From Anaerolineae bacterium (GTDB lineage Bacteria; Chloroflexota; Anaerolineae; Promineifilales; Promineifilaceae), in contig JAHDWK010000001.1 in the NCBI GenBank assembly GCA_023382655.1, positions 173,089 through 237,088 on the forward strand: DNA of 64,000 bases, read 5' to 3'. This document shows, one piece after another, positions 8,530 through 16,569 of the stretch. The position numbers and the translations under genes are program-made. Position 1 is the first letter of the stretch, and every line of letters starts with the position of its first letter. Under the pieces are notes generated by a model. It was not told where the DNA came from, did no database searches, and saw only the letters and a list, made by a program, of their open reading frames with translations.

Positions 8530-8806
8530 TATGGCGACTGAGCGCAAAGCGCGGGACGCGGTGTTTTTCCCGGAATTTCGAGAAGATTTGCAATACTGGG
8601 TGAAGACGGATCGAAAAATAGCCTTACATGCCCTGGATTTGGTTGAAGCCATACTGCGTGATCCATTCACCGGCATTGGTAAACCCGAACCGCTCAAACA
8701 TCTTCTTTCTGGGGCGTGGTCAAGGCGGTTAACACGTGAACACCGCATTGTTTATGTCGTGAAAGCGGATCGTATTGAGTTCTTGCAAGCAAGGTACCAT
8801 TATTAA
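8510..8806 (+). CDS. yoeB: Toxin, YoeB-type mRNA interferase
   Basis: A 98-aa RelE-superfamily ribonuclease that cleaves mRNA on the ribosome. YoeB features are clear: AVFFPEFREDLQYWV at the start, the mid motif GIGKPEPLKHLLSGAWSRRL, and the catalytic end REHRIVYVV...ARYHY. This keeps the Glu, Arg and terminal His-Tyr of the active site. The start at 8510 has GAGG six bases upstream and overlaps the antitoxin by 20 nt, which implies translational coupling; an in-frame ATG at 8531 is the alternative. The toxin looks intact. Confidence 0.88.
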   Translation: MTTKLNNMATERKARDAVFFPEFREDLQYWVKTDRKIALHALDLVEAILRDPFTGIGKPEPLKHLLSGAWSRRLTREHRIVYVVKADRIEFLQARYHY

Positions 8807-8927
8807 CGGCCAGGATAAAACCAACGTACGGCCGTACCCCCTTCTTTCATTCCTCCGTCTCCATCCGTTTTTTGCCTCTCACCCAACGAGCCACTGCCGT
8901 TAATTGGTTATGAATTATTCCTTTACT

Positions 8928-11003
8928 ATGAGACTTGGCGTAGACACGGGCGGTACATTTACAGATTTCGTCTGGGTAGGTAACAACGGCCGTATCCAAA
9001 TCCACAAACAACTCAGCACCCCCCCTGACCCATCCGCCGCCATTTTGCAGGGAATAGACGTACTGCAAGTGCCGGAGGACACGGCCGTTGTGCATGGCAG
9101 CACCGTCGCCACCAATGCCCTGCTGGAGCGGCGCGGGGCGCGCACGGCGCTGATCACCACCAAAGGGTTCGCCGACGTGCTGGAAATCGGCCGCCAAAAC
9201 CGGCCCGACATTTACGCCCTGGTTCCCCAAAAACCACCACCGCTGGTTCCCCGCCAGTGGCGCTTTGAAGTAGACGAACGCATTACCGCCCAGGGCGACG
9301 TTTTGCGACCCCTCAACCCGGACGACCTGCTTCCCATTCTGGCAAAACTTGCCGAAGAACAAATCGAATCGGTAGCGGTTTGTTTGCTCTTTTCCTTCTT
9401 GTATGCAGACCATGAAAGGCAAATTCAACACACAATATCCCAATATCTCCATATCCCCATATCCCTCTCCGCCGACATCCTGCCCGAATACCGCGAATAC
9501 GAGCGCACGTCTACCACCGTCATCAATGCCTATGTCGCCCCGTTGATGAGCCGATATCTGGGGCGATTGGCGGCGGGGTTGGGGGCACGGCCGTTGACCA
9601 TCATGCAGAGCAACGGCGGCGTCATCAGCGCGGCGATGGCCGGGCAGCAGGCGGCGCGCACGGCGCTCTCCGGTCCGGCGGGCGGCGTGGTGGGGGCGCA
9701 CTATGTGGCCGCCCAGGCCGGTTTTAGCGACCTGATCACCTTTGATATGGGCGGGACGAGTACAGATGTGGCCTTGTGTCACGGCCGTGTTCCCACCACC
9801 ACCAGCGGCCACATTGCCGAGATGCCTCTGCGCCTGCCCCTCATAGACATTCACACCGTCGGCGCGGGCGGCGGCAGCCTGGCCCACGTGGACGCGGGCG
9901 GGGCGCTGCACGTTGGTCCACAGAGTGCGGGCGCTGACCCTGGCCCGGCGTGTTATAGCCGGGAAATGGTCAATGGTCGAAGGCTGGCGGGGCGGGCGAC
10001 GGTGACGGATGCGAACTTGGTGTTGGGGCGGCTGGATGCGAAGCATTTTTTGGGTGGCACGATGCGGCTGGATGTGGCGGCGGCGCGGGCGGCGCTTGCC
10101 GAACTGGCAAGCGCGATGGCGGCGGCGTCGGTGGAAGCGGCTGCCTGGGGCGTGATCCAGGTGGCGAATGCCAACATGGAACGCGCCATTCGCCACATTT
10201 CTGTGGAGCGGGGATATGACCCGCGTCTGTTTACGCTGCTGCCCTTTGGCGGCGCGGGGCCGCTGCACGCCGCCGAACTGGCCGCCAATTTGCACATCCC
10301 CCGCGTCTTCATTCCGCCGTCGCCGGGTGTGCTGTCGGCGTTGGGCATGTTGGTAGCCGCGCCAACAAAGGATTATTCAAAGACTGTTATGGAGGAGATT
10401 GGGAGATCGGGAGATTGGAGATTGGAGATTGGAGATTGGTTGTCGGCGCAGTTTGTCGGTTTGGAAGAACGCGCCCAGAGCGAAATGGCGGCGGAAGGGC
10501 ATGAAACCGTGACCTTGCATTATGCCCTGGACATGCGCTACAAAGGCCAATCCCACGAACTCACTATTCCCATTGATCGTAATCCGTTATCCGTAAACCG
10601 TAATCCGATTACGGATGATGGCTCACGGGTCACGCATCACGCATCACGCATCACGTCCCTCTTCCACGTCGCCCACCAGACCCGCTACGGCTACCACCAG
10701 CCGGAGGCGGCGGTGGAGGTTGTGACGATACGGTTAACGGCCGTCGCCCCCGTCACCCCACCCCCTTTACCGCAATATCCTATGGCTGAACCAGACGCTA
10801 CGGCCGCATTGATCGGCGAAAAGGATGTGTGGTTTAACCAGCAGCCTATCGGCACCCGTTTGTATGATCGGGCCAGGCTGCGCCCCGGCCACCAATTCCC
10901 CGGCCCGGCCATCCTCTTCCAGTATGACACCACTATTGTTGTGCCGCCGGAGTGGGGTACGGCCGTAGATATGTATGGCAATCTGTTGCTGACCAGGAAT
11001 TGA
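8928..11003 (+). CDS. HyuA-type ATPase (hydantoinase/oxoprolinase A family), with repeat insertions
   Basis: A protein of about 690 aa matching N-methylhydantoinase A / 5-oxoprolinase A / acetophenone carboxylase subunits, which use ATP to activate a cyclic amide or ketone. The ASKHA-type phosphate loops are present: GVDTGGTFTDFV at the N-terminus, LSGPAGGVVGAHYVA near residue 248 and FDMGGTSTDVALCHG near 273. The glycine-rich LPFGGAGPLHAAELA lies near 434. Start candidates are 8910 and 8928; 8928 fits the family start and neither has a clear ribosome site. The usual HyuB partner is not adjacent. Two heptamer arrays (10391-10440 and 10576-10655) are translated in frame in the C-terminal third. 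They add about 15 and 25 residues, which may or may not be tolerated. Confidence 0.88.
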   Translation: MRLGVDTGGTFTDFVWVGNNGRIQIHKQLSTPPDPSAAILQGIDVLQVPEDTAVVHGSTVATNALLERRGARTALITTKGFADVLEIGRQNRPDIYALVPQKPPPLVPRQWRFEVDERITAQGDVLRPLNPDDLLPILAKLAEEQIESVAVCLLFSFLYADHERQIQHTISQYLHIPISLSADILPEYREYERTSTTVINAYVAPLMSRYLGRLAAGLGARPLTIMQSNGGVISAAMAGQQAARTALSGPAGGVVGAHYVAAQAGFSDLITFDMGGTSTDVALCHGRVPTTTSGHIAEMPLRLPLIDIHTVGAGGGSLAHVDAGGALHVGPQSAGADPGPACYSREMVNGRRLAGRATVTDANLVLGRLDAKHFLGGTMRLDVAAARAALAELASAMAAASVEAAAWGVIQVANANMERAIRHISVERGYDPRLFTLLPFGGAGPLHAAELAANLHIPRVFIPPSPGVLSALGMLVAAPTKDYSKTVMEEIGRSGDWRLEIGDWLSAQFVGLEERAQSEMAAEGHETVTLHYALDMRYKGQSHELTIPIDRNPLSVNRNPITDDGSRVTHHASRITSLFHVAHQTRYGYHQPEAAVEVVTIRLTAVAPVTPPPLPQYPMAEPDATAALIGEKDVWFNQQPIGTRLYDRARLRPGHQFPGPAILFQYDTTIVVPPEWGTAVDMYGNLLLTRN
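10391..10440. repeat. GGAGATT tandem array inside the hyuA-like gene
   Basis: About six GGAGATT units (one variant GGAGATC) are read in frame as a stretch close to EIGRSGDWRLEIGDW. The unit equals one arm of the guaA hairpin. Here the complementary arm is absent. Confidence 0.88.
10576..10655. repeat. TAATCCG and CATCACG arrays inside the hyuA-like gene
   Basis: CGTAATCCGTTATCCG is followed by its facing arm CGATTACGGAT, then GGCTCACGGGTCACG and three CATCACG units. The whole stretch stays in frame (protein reads about RNPLSVNRNPITDDG and then HHASRIT). The same units form intergenic arrays elsewhere, so this is an in-gene copy. Confidence 0.88.
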
Positions 11004-11015
11004 AAGAGGGTGGCA

Positions 11016-11182
11016 AGTGGTCACTGGTCATTGGTCACTGGTCACTTACCCCCCAAACCGTGAACGTAGGCATAACAAACCGGTTTCGTAGTGCCCGCCG
11101 TTTGCCCACCCCCTGCCTATCCTCTACAATGCCGCCCGAACTGAAGAAGGTAATTGCGTAATTACCCAATTACCCAATTACT
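11016..11182. repeat. Two heptamer/octamer arrays upstream of murJ
   Basis: The first part (about 11016-11050) is three to four TGGTCAC/TGGTCATT units. The last part (about 11150-11182) is GTAATTGCGTAATTACC then AATTACCC units, able to pair with each other. The same octamer recurs at 62770-62818. A TACAAT at 11124-11129 between them could be a -10 element. Confidence 0.75.
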
Positions 11183-11198
11183 TTTTGGATGGTGACGA

Positions 11199-12875
11199 TT
11201 GATAGAGTCCACTGATTCACCCGATGTAAATACGCAGCCAGTGGTCACGGCCGTAGAACCACCCCCTACCTCGTCTCCTAAAAACTTAGGGGAAGATAGT
11301 GGTTTGGTCAAAGCAGCGGCCGTGTTGGCGGTGGGCAATATCGCCAGCCGGATATTGGGTCTGGTACGCGAAATCGTCAAGTCCAACCTGTATGGCACCT
11401 CGCCTTTGTTGGCCGCGTTCACGGTGGCAACGCTGGCCCCCATGACCCTGTTTAACCTGATCAGCGGCGGCGAAATGGTTAGCTCCTCGCTGGTGCCTGT
11501 TTTTAGCGACTATGCCCGCCGCGAAAAGCGCGCAGAGTTATGGCGGGTGGGCAGCGCCGTGCTGTCGCTGGCCACGTTTGTGCTGTGCCTGATAGTGGTG
11601 CTGGTGGAGCTTTTTGCTGAGCAGGTGGCCTGGCTGGCCGGGGCACGCAATTTTACCGACCCGGCGCTGTTTCAGGTGACGGTGGATTTGATGCGGCTGG
11701 CAACCCCGGCCGTTTTGCTTTTGAGCATTGCCAGCGTGCTATCTGGCCTGCTGTTTGCTTTGAAGCGTTTCACCTATCCGGCGTTTACCAGTGCCGTGTT
11801 TAATGGGGCCATTGTGGTGGCGGCGCTGCTGCGGCCCGACCAGATTACCAGCCTGGTGTGGGGCATGTTGTTGGGGTCGGCGCTGCAAATTGCCATCCAA
11901 CTACCGGGGCTGCGTGACGGCCGTTTCCATTGGCGGCTCGATTGGCGGCATCCGGCAGTACGCCGGATCGTCATCCTCTACACCCCCATCCTGGCCGGGC
12001 TGGTGGTCAACCAGATTGCCATCTGGATCAGCTACCGGCTGGCAATTTTGACGGGCGATAACAGCGTCACCTACATGACCTATGCCACTACGCTCTACCA
12101 GTTTCCCCTGGGGCTGGTGGTGACGGCGCTGTCTTTGGCTACGCTGCCCACGCTGTCACAAATTGCTTCTTCCATTCAAACGGCCGTTGATCCCCAAACG
12201 GCCAGCGCCAGGGTGGAAGAGTTCAAAGCGACGCTGGCGGGCGGGATCCGGCTGGTTGTGGCGTTGCTCTTACCGGCAGGGACGGGGCTGTTTGCCTTAG
12301 CGCCGTTTATCGTGGTGCTGCTGCTGGAACACGGCCGTTTCACCGCCGCCGATTCCGAAATTACCACCCATGTCCTCCGGTTTTATCTGGTGGGGCTGGC
12401 GTTTGCGGGTATTGACCAGATGTTGGTCTTTGCCTCTTATGCGCGGCAGGATACATGGCGGCCGGCGCTGGCGGGGGTGTTGGCAATTGGCGTGTATACG
12501 GCCACGGCCGTGCTGCTGCTGCCCTCGATGGGTCTCTACAGTCTGATGATTGCCGATGCCATCAAACACATTGTGCATACTCTGATCATGCTCTGGTTTT
12601 TGCAGCGGCAATTGGGTGGGCTCCATGGCTATGGCATTACCCGGCTGGCGGTCAAAACTATCTTTGCCGCCGTTGTTACCGGCGTGTTGGCGCTGTTGGT
12701 GGCCGATGTGGCTGCCGGATTTTTGCCGATGGCGCGATTTGGCGGACGGCTGCTGGTGGTGCTGCTGAGCAGCGCCGCCGGGTTAGGCGTGTATGCGGTT
12801 ATGGTGCTGCTGCTAGACATCCCCGAAGTGCGGGCGCTGTATAACATGGCCGTCAGCAAACTCCGCCACCGCTAA
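11199..12875 (+). CDS. murJ: Lipid II flippase MurJ (MviN family)
   Basis: A 558-aa polytopic membrane protein of the MurJ/MviN group, which flips the peptidoglycan precursor lipid II across the membrane. After a charged cytosolic N-terminus of about 45 residues come the family motifs ASRILGLVREIV and FNLISGGEMVSSSLVPVFSDY. About fourteen hydrophobic helices follow. The start is a TTG at 11199 after GGATGGTG; no ATG lies nearby in frame, so the exact start is not certain. It is a single gene after a repeat-filled gap. Its presence fits a peptidoglycan-containing envelope. Confidence 0.9.
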   Translation: MIESTDSPDVNTQPVVTAVEPPPTSSPKNLGEDSGLVKAAAVLAVGNIASRILGLVREIVKSNLYGTSPLLAAFTVATLAPMTLFNLISGGEMVSSSLVPVFSDYARREKRAELWRVGSAVLSLATFVLCLIVVLVELFAEQVAWLAGARNFTDPALFQVTVDLMRLATPAVLLLSIASVLSGLLFALKRFTYPAFTSAVFNGAIVVAALLRPDQITSLVWGMLLGSALQIAIQLPGLRDGRFHWRLDWRHPAVRRIVILYTPILAGLVVNQIAIWISYRLAILTGDNSVTYMTYATTLYQFPLGLVVTALSLATLPTLSQIASSIQTAVDPQTASARVEEFKATLAGGIRLVVALLLPAGTGLFALAPFIVVLLLEHGRFTAADSEITTHVLRFYLVGLAFAGIDQMLVFASYARQDTWRPALAGVLAIGVYTATAVLLLPSMGLYSLMIADAIKHIVHTLIMLWFLQRQLGGLHGYGITRLAVKTIFAAVVTGVLALLVADVAAGFLPMARFGGRLLVVLLSSAAGLGVYAVMVLLLDIPEVRALYNMAVSKLRHR

Positions 12876-12914
12876 AATTTTGCAACCATACCGCTTTCCG
12901 GTATAACTTGCTTT

Positions 12915-12946
12915 AGACATTCGTTTTTTCAAAAAATCGGATGTCT
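12915..12946. repeat. Imperfect hairpin with the AATCGGATGTCT arm
   Basis: AGACATTCGTTTTTT faces AAAAAATCGGATGTCT. It is a worn copy of the perfect hairpin at 33071-33118. It lies between murJ and the FHA gene, after a possible -10 (TATAAC at 12902-12907). Confidence 0.7.
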
Positions 12947-12992
12947 GGTGGTAACTAATCTCCAATCTCTGAACAGAAGAAAGGAAACGGCC

Positions 12993-13658
12993 GTGTCAGA
13001 ACCACAATTCCAGCTAGTCATCCGCAAAGGGCCGCAGGTAGGCCAGGTCTTTCACCTGGATGCCCAATCACTCATCATTGGGCGCGACCCCATGTGCGAT
13101 ATTACCATCAACGATCCGGAAATCTCGCGCCAACATGCTCGCCTCAGCCGCACGGACGATGGCTTTCAAATTGAAGACCTGGGCAGCACCAACGGCACGT
13201 TTGTCAACGGGCAGCGGTTAACCAGCGAGTCGGTTGCCTTGCAACCGGGGCAGGCGATCAACATGGGCAGCGGCGTGCGCCTGGTGTATGAACTGGCCGG
13301 AACCCCGCAGGCAAATATTGACACAATGGTTGATGAAGATGCGCCCTGGGCAGGCATGTCGTCAGCACCGCCGCTGGCGTCTACCGAATCGCCGGAATCT
13401 CAACCCGATCCATCGCCCAGATTTTCAGCCCCACCGACCTATCCTTCCTATCAAAATGCTGCCCCACCGCCGCCATACCAGGCTGTGTCTGATCTCGATT
13501 ATGCCCCATTGGTTCCGCCCGGCGAATCGTCGAATAAGAACCGCCGCAATCTAACAATTGTGGCAGCGGTATTGTTGTTATTATGCTGTTGTTGTACGTT
13601 TGTCGGGTTTATGTACCAGTGGGGTGGCGATTGGCTGCTGCAATATCTGGGTTTTTGA
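12993..13658 (+). CDS. FHA-domain protein with C-terminal membrane anchor
   Basis: A 221-aa phosphothreonine-reading protein. The FHA domain covers about residues 5-100, with the binding signature IIGRDPMCDITI, ISRQHARL and GSTNGTFVNG. A Pro/Ser-rich linker (about 125-185) follows, then a single membrane helix near the C-terminus (TIVAAVLLLLCCCCTFVGF) and a short outside tail. It would recruit proteins phosphorylated by a Ser/Thr kinase to the membrane; the kinase at 43011-45935 is a possible partner. The start is taken as GTG 12993 because AAGGAAA stands just upstream; the frame is open to 12948. A strong terminator follows. Confidence 0.88.
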   Translation: MSEPQFQLVIRKGPQVGQVFHLDAQSLIIGRDPMCDITINDPEISRQHARLSRTDDGFQIEDLGSTNGTFVNGQRLTSESVALQPGQAINMGSGVRLVYELAGTPQANIDTMVDEDAPWAGMSSAPPLASTESPESQPDPSPRFSAPPTYPSYQNAAPPPPYQAVSDLDYAPLVPPGESSNKNRRNLTIVAAVLLLLCCCCTFVGFMYQWGGDWLLQYLGF

Positions 13659-13662
13659 CAAC

Positions 13663-13693
13663 AAAAAGGCCAGGCAAAAGCCTGGCCTTTTTT
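13663..13693. terminator. Bidirectional intrinsic terminator
   Basis: AAAAAGGCCAGGC (13663-13675) pairs with GCCTGGCCTTTTTT (13680-13693) around an AAAA loop. It has a T-run on both strands. It sits between the stop codons of the convergent FHA and DUF1232 genes. Confidence 0.9.
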
Positions 13694-14105
13694 ATTTCTC
13701 TATTATTTCGCCTTCAATGATCTTGATGTCGTCATTGGCGACGGCCGTGTCCCCTTCGCTCCCCAGTTCTTCAATTGGCCCATACCCATCCGCCGCCCGA
13801 ATTTGATTCAAGTGTTTGATCACCACATGTTGCGGCGCCAGTTCAATAAACACCTTGGCGCCTACCAGCAGCACCGTGATGTCGTCCAGGGGTACTGTGG
13901 GTAGCAGGTCAATAGGCCAGATCACGTAAAAAACGGCTAGAAACGGTAGAAACTTCAAATAAAAAGGCACTTCCCGGTCGAACAGCAGATGCAAAACAAG
14001 CCGCGCCTGCTGCCATGCTTCACGCCAGAAGCCGGGGTCCCGGCGGTCAGTAGATAAGGCTGATGTTGTATTCATAGGTTCTCTCTCGTTTTTATGTTTA
14101 CTCAT
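13692..14105 (-). CDS. DUF1232 (YkvA-like) small membrane protein
   Basis: A 137-aa protein with the DUF1232 core near residues 55-95: FYLKFLPFLAVFYVIWPIDLLPTVPLDD pattern, i.e. a hydrophobic segment followed by PxDLxP and an acidic loop. The role of this family is not known. The start at 14105 (MSKHKNE) follows AGGAG at an 11-nt distance; 14075 (MNTTSAL) is the other option. It converges with the FHA gene on a shared terminator. Confidence 0.8.
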   Translation of the reverse strand: MSKHKNEREPMNTTSALSTDRRDPGFWREAWQQARLVLHLLFDREVPFYLKFLPFLAVFYVIWPIDLLPTVPLDDITVLLVGAKVFIELAPQHVVIKHLNQIRAADGYGPIEELGSEGDTAVANDDIKIIEGEIIEK

Positions 14106-14117
14106 TGTCAATAACAC

Positions 14118-14247
14118 TCCTGCATACGTGTTTTATTGCCATCGGTTGTAACATTAACGCTAACCCGACTACCCCGCTAAAGATTCTCATCTACCACTGA
14201 CAAAGCCTATACCCTCATCACCCCCTCACCTCGTCACCCAATCTCCA
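14118..14247. other. Gap with TCACC-type repeat
   Basis: The part next to the lipoprotein gene (14206-14245) has CTCATCACCCCCTCACC units, an octamer type also seen at 17345-17385 and 40238-40305. One ACGGCCGT follows. I see nothing else. Confidence 0.5.
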
Positions 14248-15558
14248 TCACGGCCGTGCATAATTCGTCAGCCGGGGCAGCACATCTCTGATCTCATAAT
14301 TGCGCCAGTGCCCAATGGAACCGGCCGTGAAGATGGTAAAACCCAGCACGTAGGTATCTTTGCGCACCTCGGCATCATACCACGCCATCTGGTTGACAAA
14401 CGCTTCCATGCCGTCACGGCCCCATCCCTCGGCCACAGCATATGCCTGGAAATCAGCCCAGCCATACCCTGGCGGGCCGGGCCGGTTGCCAATAATGCCG
14501 TCAATCCCCGCTTCGGTGATAGCCAGGGGAATAACCAGCCCGGCCGGCTCTAACAATTCCCGGTAATACCAGCGATAGCGCAGGGTAAGCGTTCCCCGAT
14601 CCGCATAACGCGGATAACCGGGCATTTCACTGCCGTAGCCATAGTTGATGACCGGCGCGCTGTATTCATGCAACGTTAGAATTGCGCCGTATTGCATGGC
14701 TGTTTCTATGGCCGGGATAAACAGGGCAAATTCATTTATTTCCGGCACGCCGGTGGCAAAACCGCCGATGGCAGCGCCTAAACCTTGTCGCGCCATTTCC
14801 CGCACCCGTTCTTGTTCAAACCGGGCATACCAGCCCATATTTTCCAGACCGGGGTCTGGCTCATTCCACCCCTCCCAATAATCCACAGCCGGATTTGCCC
14901 GGTATTTAGCCAGATTTTCCTGGACGTAGCGGCGGGCCGCTTCCTCTGGAATACCCCGGTACTGCTGACTGATGGTGTCCACACGCCCAATCACAATGGT
15001 GCGCGGGGATAATTCTTTGGTCACGGCTGCCAGGCCAAAATCGTCTACCAGTTTAATCACATTGGGTTGTGTTTGCCGGATAAAGTCTTCAATATGTGGG
15101 CTGTTGGGCTTGATGACGTGAATGCTCAATTTGCTTTTGCGGGGATCAATGAAAAACGGATAGTTGTACCTGGCCCCCTGAGCGGCGGGCGTGCGGGTGG
15201 GGGAGGGGGTATACGTAGGCGACGGTGTGTAAGTGGGAGAGGGGGTCGGCGTGTGGGAAGGAATGGGTGGGGTAATGCTGGGTGTGCTGGAGGGGCCTAC
15301 CTGCCAGGTTTGATTATGGTTCAGGCGTGGGTCAATCGTGGCGTCGGGCGAAGATGGGGTGAAGGTGACCGGGACGGTGGGAATGATAGTGGGGGGAATG
15401 GCCGCTAACATAATGGCGGCGGCGCGGGTGGGTGGTAGGGCGGTAGAGGGGGTGCAAGCTGACACCAGCCACAGGATAAAAACTAGAACTACCAGACGCA
15501 GCCAGGTGGATGCTGCGCAAGTTGAAGGGGGGTCAGTTATCAAGCGTTTTGGCTGCAT
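14248..15558 (-). CDS. Lipoprotein with glycosidase-like TIM barrel
   Basis: A 436-aa secreted protein. A positively charged N-terminus, a hydrophobic stretch and the lipobox LVSAC (Cys about residue 35) indicate a lipoprotein. A Thr-Pro-Ser-rich linker follows (about 85-125, TPSPTYTPSPT units), then a domain of about 310 aa that looks like a (beta/alpha)8 glycoside hydrolase of the GH39/GH5-like kind. Possible catalytic residues are the Glu in YWEGWNEPDPG and the Glu in LAITEAGIDG. The linker would hold the enzyme away from the membrane. The substrate cannot be told. The domain call rests on these two motifs only. Confidence 0.72.
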   Translation of the reverse strand: MQPKRLITDPPSTCAASTWLRLVVLVFILWLVSACTPSTALPPTRAAAIMLAAIPPTIIPTVPVTFTPSSPDATIDPRLNHNQTWQVGPSSTPSITPPIPSHTPTPSPTYTPSPTYTPSPTRTPAAQGARYNYPFFIDPRKSKLSIHVIKPNSPHIEDFIRQTQPNVIKLVDDFGLAAVTKELSPRTIVIGRVDTISQQYRGIPEEAARRYVQENLAKYRANPAVDYWEGWNEPDPGLENMGWYARFEQERVREMARQGLGAAIGGFATGVPEINEFALFIPAIETAMQYGAILTLHEYSAPVINYGYGSEMPGYPRYADRGTLTLRYRWYYRELLEPAGLVIPLAITEAGIDGIIGNRPGPPGYGWADFQAYAVAEGWGRDGMEAFVNQMAWYDAEVRKDTYVLGFTIFTAGSIGHWRNYEIRDVLPRLTNYARP

Positions 15559-15672
15559 GGGCTGGATAATAACATCCTGTTTAGCCTTATGTCAATTTTG
15601 GAGAATAGTACCAACTTCTTAAACTGTGCATGAAGCGGCGGGATGTTTCATTGCTTCATTGAGGGCGGGTGT

Positions 15673-15690
15673 TACAATTTGCTCATTATG
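15673..15690 (+). promoter_or_regulatory. Probable leaderless promoter
   Basis: TTGCTT (15651-15656) and TACAAT (15673-15678) are spaced by 16 nt. The ATG at 15688 begins 10 nt after the -10, so transcription should begin at or beside the start codon. Similar spacing is seen at five other starts in the window. Confidence 0.5.
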
Positions 15691-16569
15691 ACTGCCTTGT
15701 TATTGTTTAAATTGTTTGTGGTCGTGGTGTTTTTGGTGATGTTTTTGCGACGGCCGTCCCTGCCCTGGGGTGTCGGTTTATTAACGGTGACAACGGCCGT
15801 GCTGCTGGACACGATCCTGGGTACATTTGACCGGGCGGCGCTGCTGGCCGAGTTAGGCTTTTTCTTTTATTTCATTGGCGGAGTATTGGTGGGCGGCGGC
15901 GCTTTCTGGTTATTGGGCGTGTTATGGCCCCATCTGCCGCAGACCAGTGTGCCTGCCCCTGCTGTTGCCGCCCAGAGCGTGAGCGTCAAAGAGTTTCAGG
16001 CTGTGGTGCCGCCGGTGAATGGGCAACCAGAGCCATTGCCGCTGGTGGAAGCAGCCGCGAATCCTGATGAGGCGGCGTATGATGTGGCCGCGCTGCTAGA
16101 CGATATTCAGAATCGGTTTGGCCGAGAAGATGTGCTGGATTTGATGTTTGACCTGGAAATCCCGGAAACGGCCGTCATTTCCCTGAACCAGAATTTGCAG
16201 GTATTGGCGCATGATGTGGTGGTTTATGCCACCCGCAACGGTCAGACAGCACAGTTGGCGCTGGCCATTGAACGTATCTTAACGCCGCCGCCGCCAGAAA
16301 TGCTGCCCCGCCTGGAAAAGCTGACCCCGGCCTCGCCGCGCGCCAGTTTGCGTTACGTCCTGCTGGCCCGTTACAATCTGGAAAAACTGCAAAAAATGGC
16401 GGCCCGTCTGGGGGTGGATTGGGAACAGCTAGAAGGAGCGGAGAAGCGCGGCAAGGTACGTGAATTTTTGCAGTACCTCTACCGGCGTAACCGGGTGGAT
16501 GAACTGCTGGATTTGATGCGTGAAGGGCTGGGAGAGACGGCCGTTGCCTCTCCAGAAGTAAGTACATGA
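15688..16569 (+). CDS. Membrane protein with two Death-like (effector-associated) domains
   Basis: A 293-aa protein. The first 80 residues hold two or three membrane helices, followed by a Pro/Val-rich linker. Two compact helical domains follow. The first (about 130-195) has the pattern LLDDIQNRFGREDVLDLMF...LAHDVVVYATRNGQ. The second (about 215-280) reads LRYVLLARYNLEKLQKMAARL...LEGAEKRGKVREFLQYL..NRVDELLDLM. This hydrophobic spacing is that of bacterial effector-associated / Death-like adaptor domains, which recruit effectors by like-with-like contacts in multicellular bacteria. The start at 15688 replaces an upstream in-frame codon at 15643. It overlaps the next gene by 4 nt, so the two are co-translated. 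The assignment is from pattern recognition only. Confidence 0.6.
   Translation: MTALLLFKLFVVVVFLVMFLRRPSLPWGVGLLTVTTAVLLDTILGTFDRAALLAELGFFFYFIGGVLVGGGAFWLLGVLWPHLPQTSVPAPAVAAQSVSVKEFQAVVPPVNGQPEPLPLVEAAANPDEAAYDVAALLDDIQNRFGREDVLDLMFDLEIPETAVISLNQNLQVLAHDVVVYATRNGQTAQLALAIERILTPPPPEMLPRLEKLTPASPRASLRYVLLARYNLEKLQKMAARLGVDWEQLEGAEKRGKVREFLQYLYRRNRVDELLDLMREGLGETAVASPEVST

Noticed and set aside
8847-10295. 482-codon open frame on the minus strand across the hyuA-like gene
   Set aside because: Its residues are those of a mirrored GC-rich gene and match no family, while the plus strand has clear ATPase motifs.
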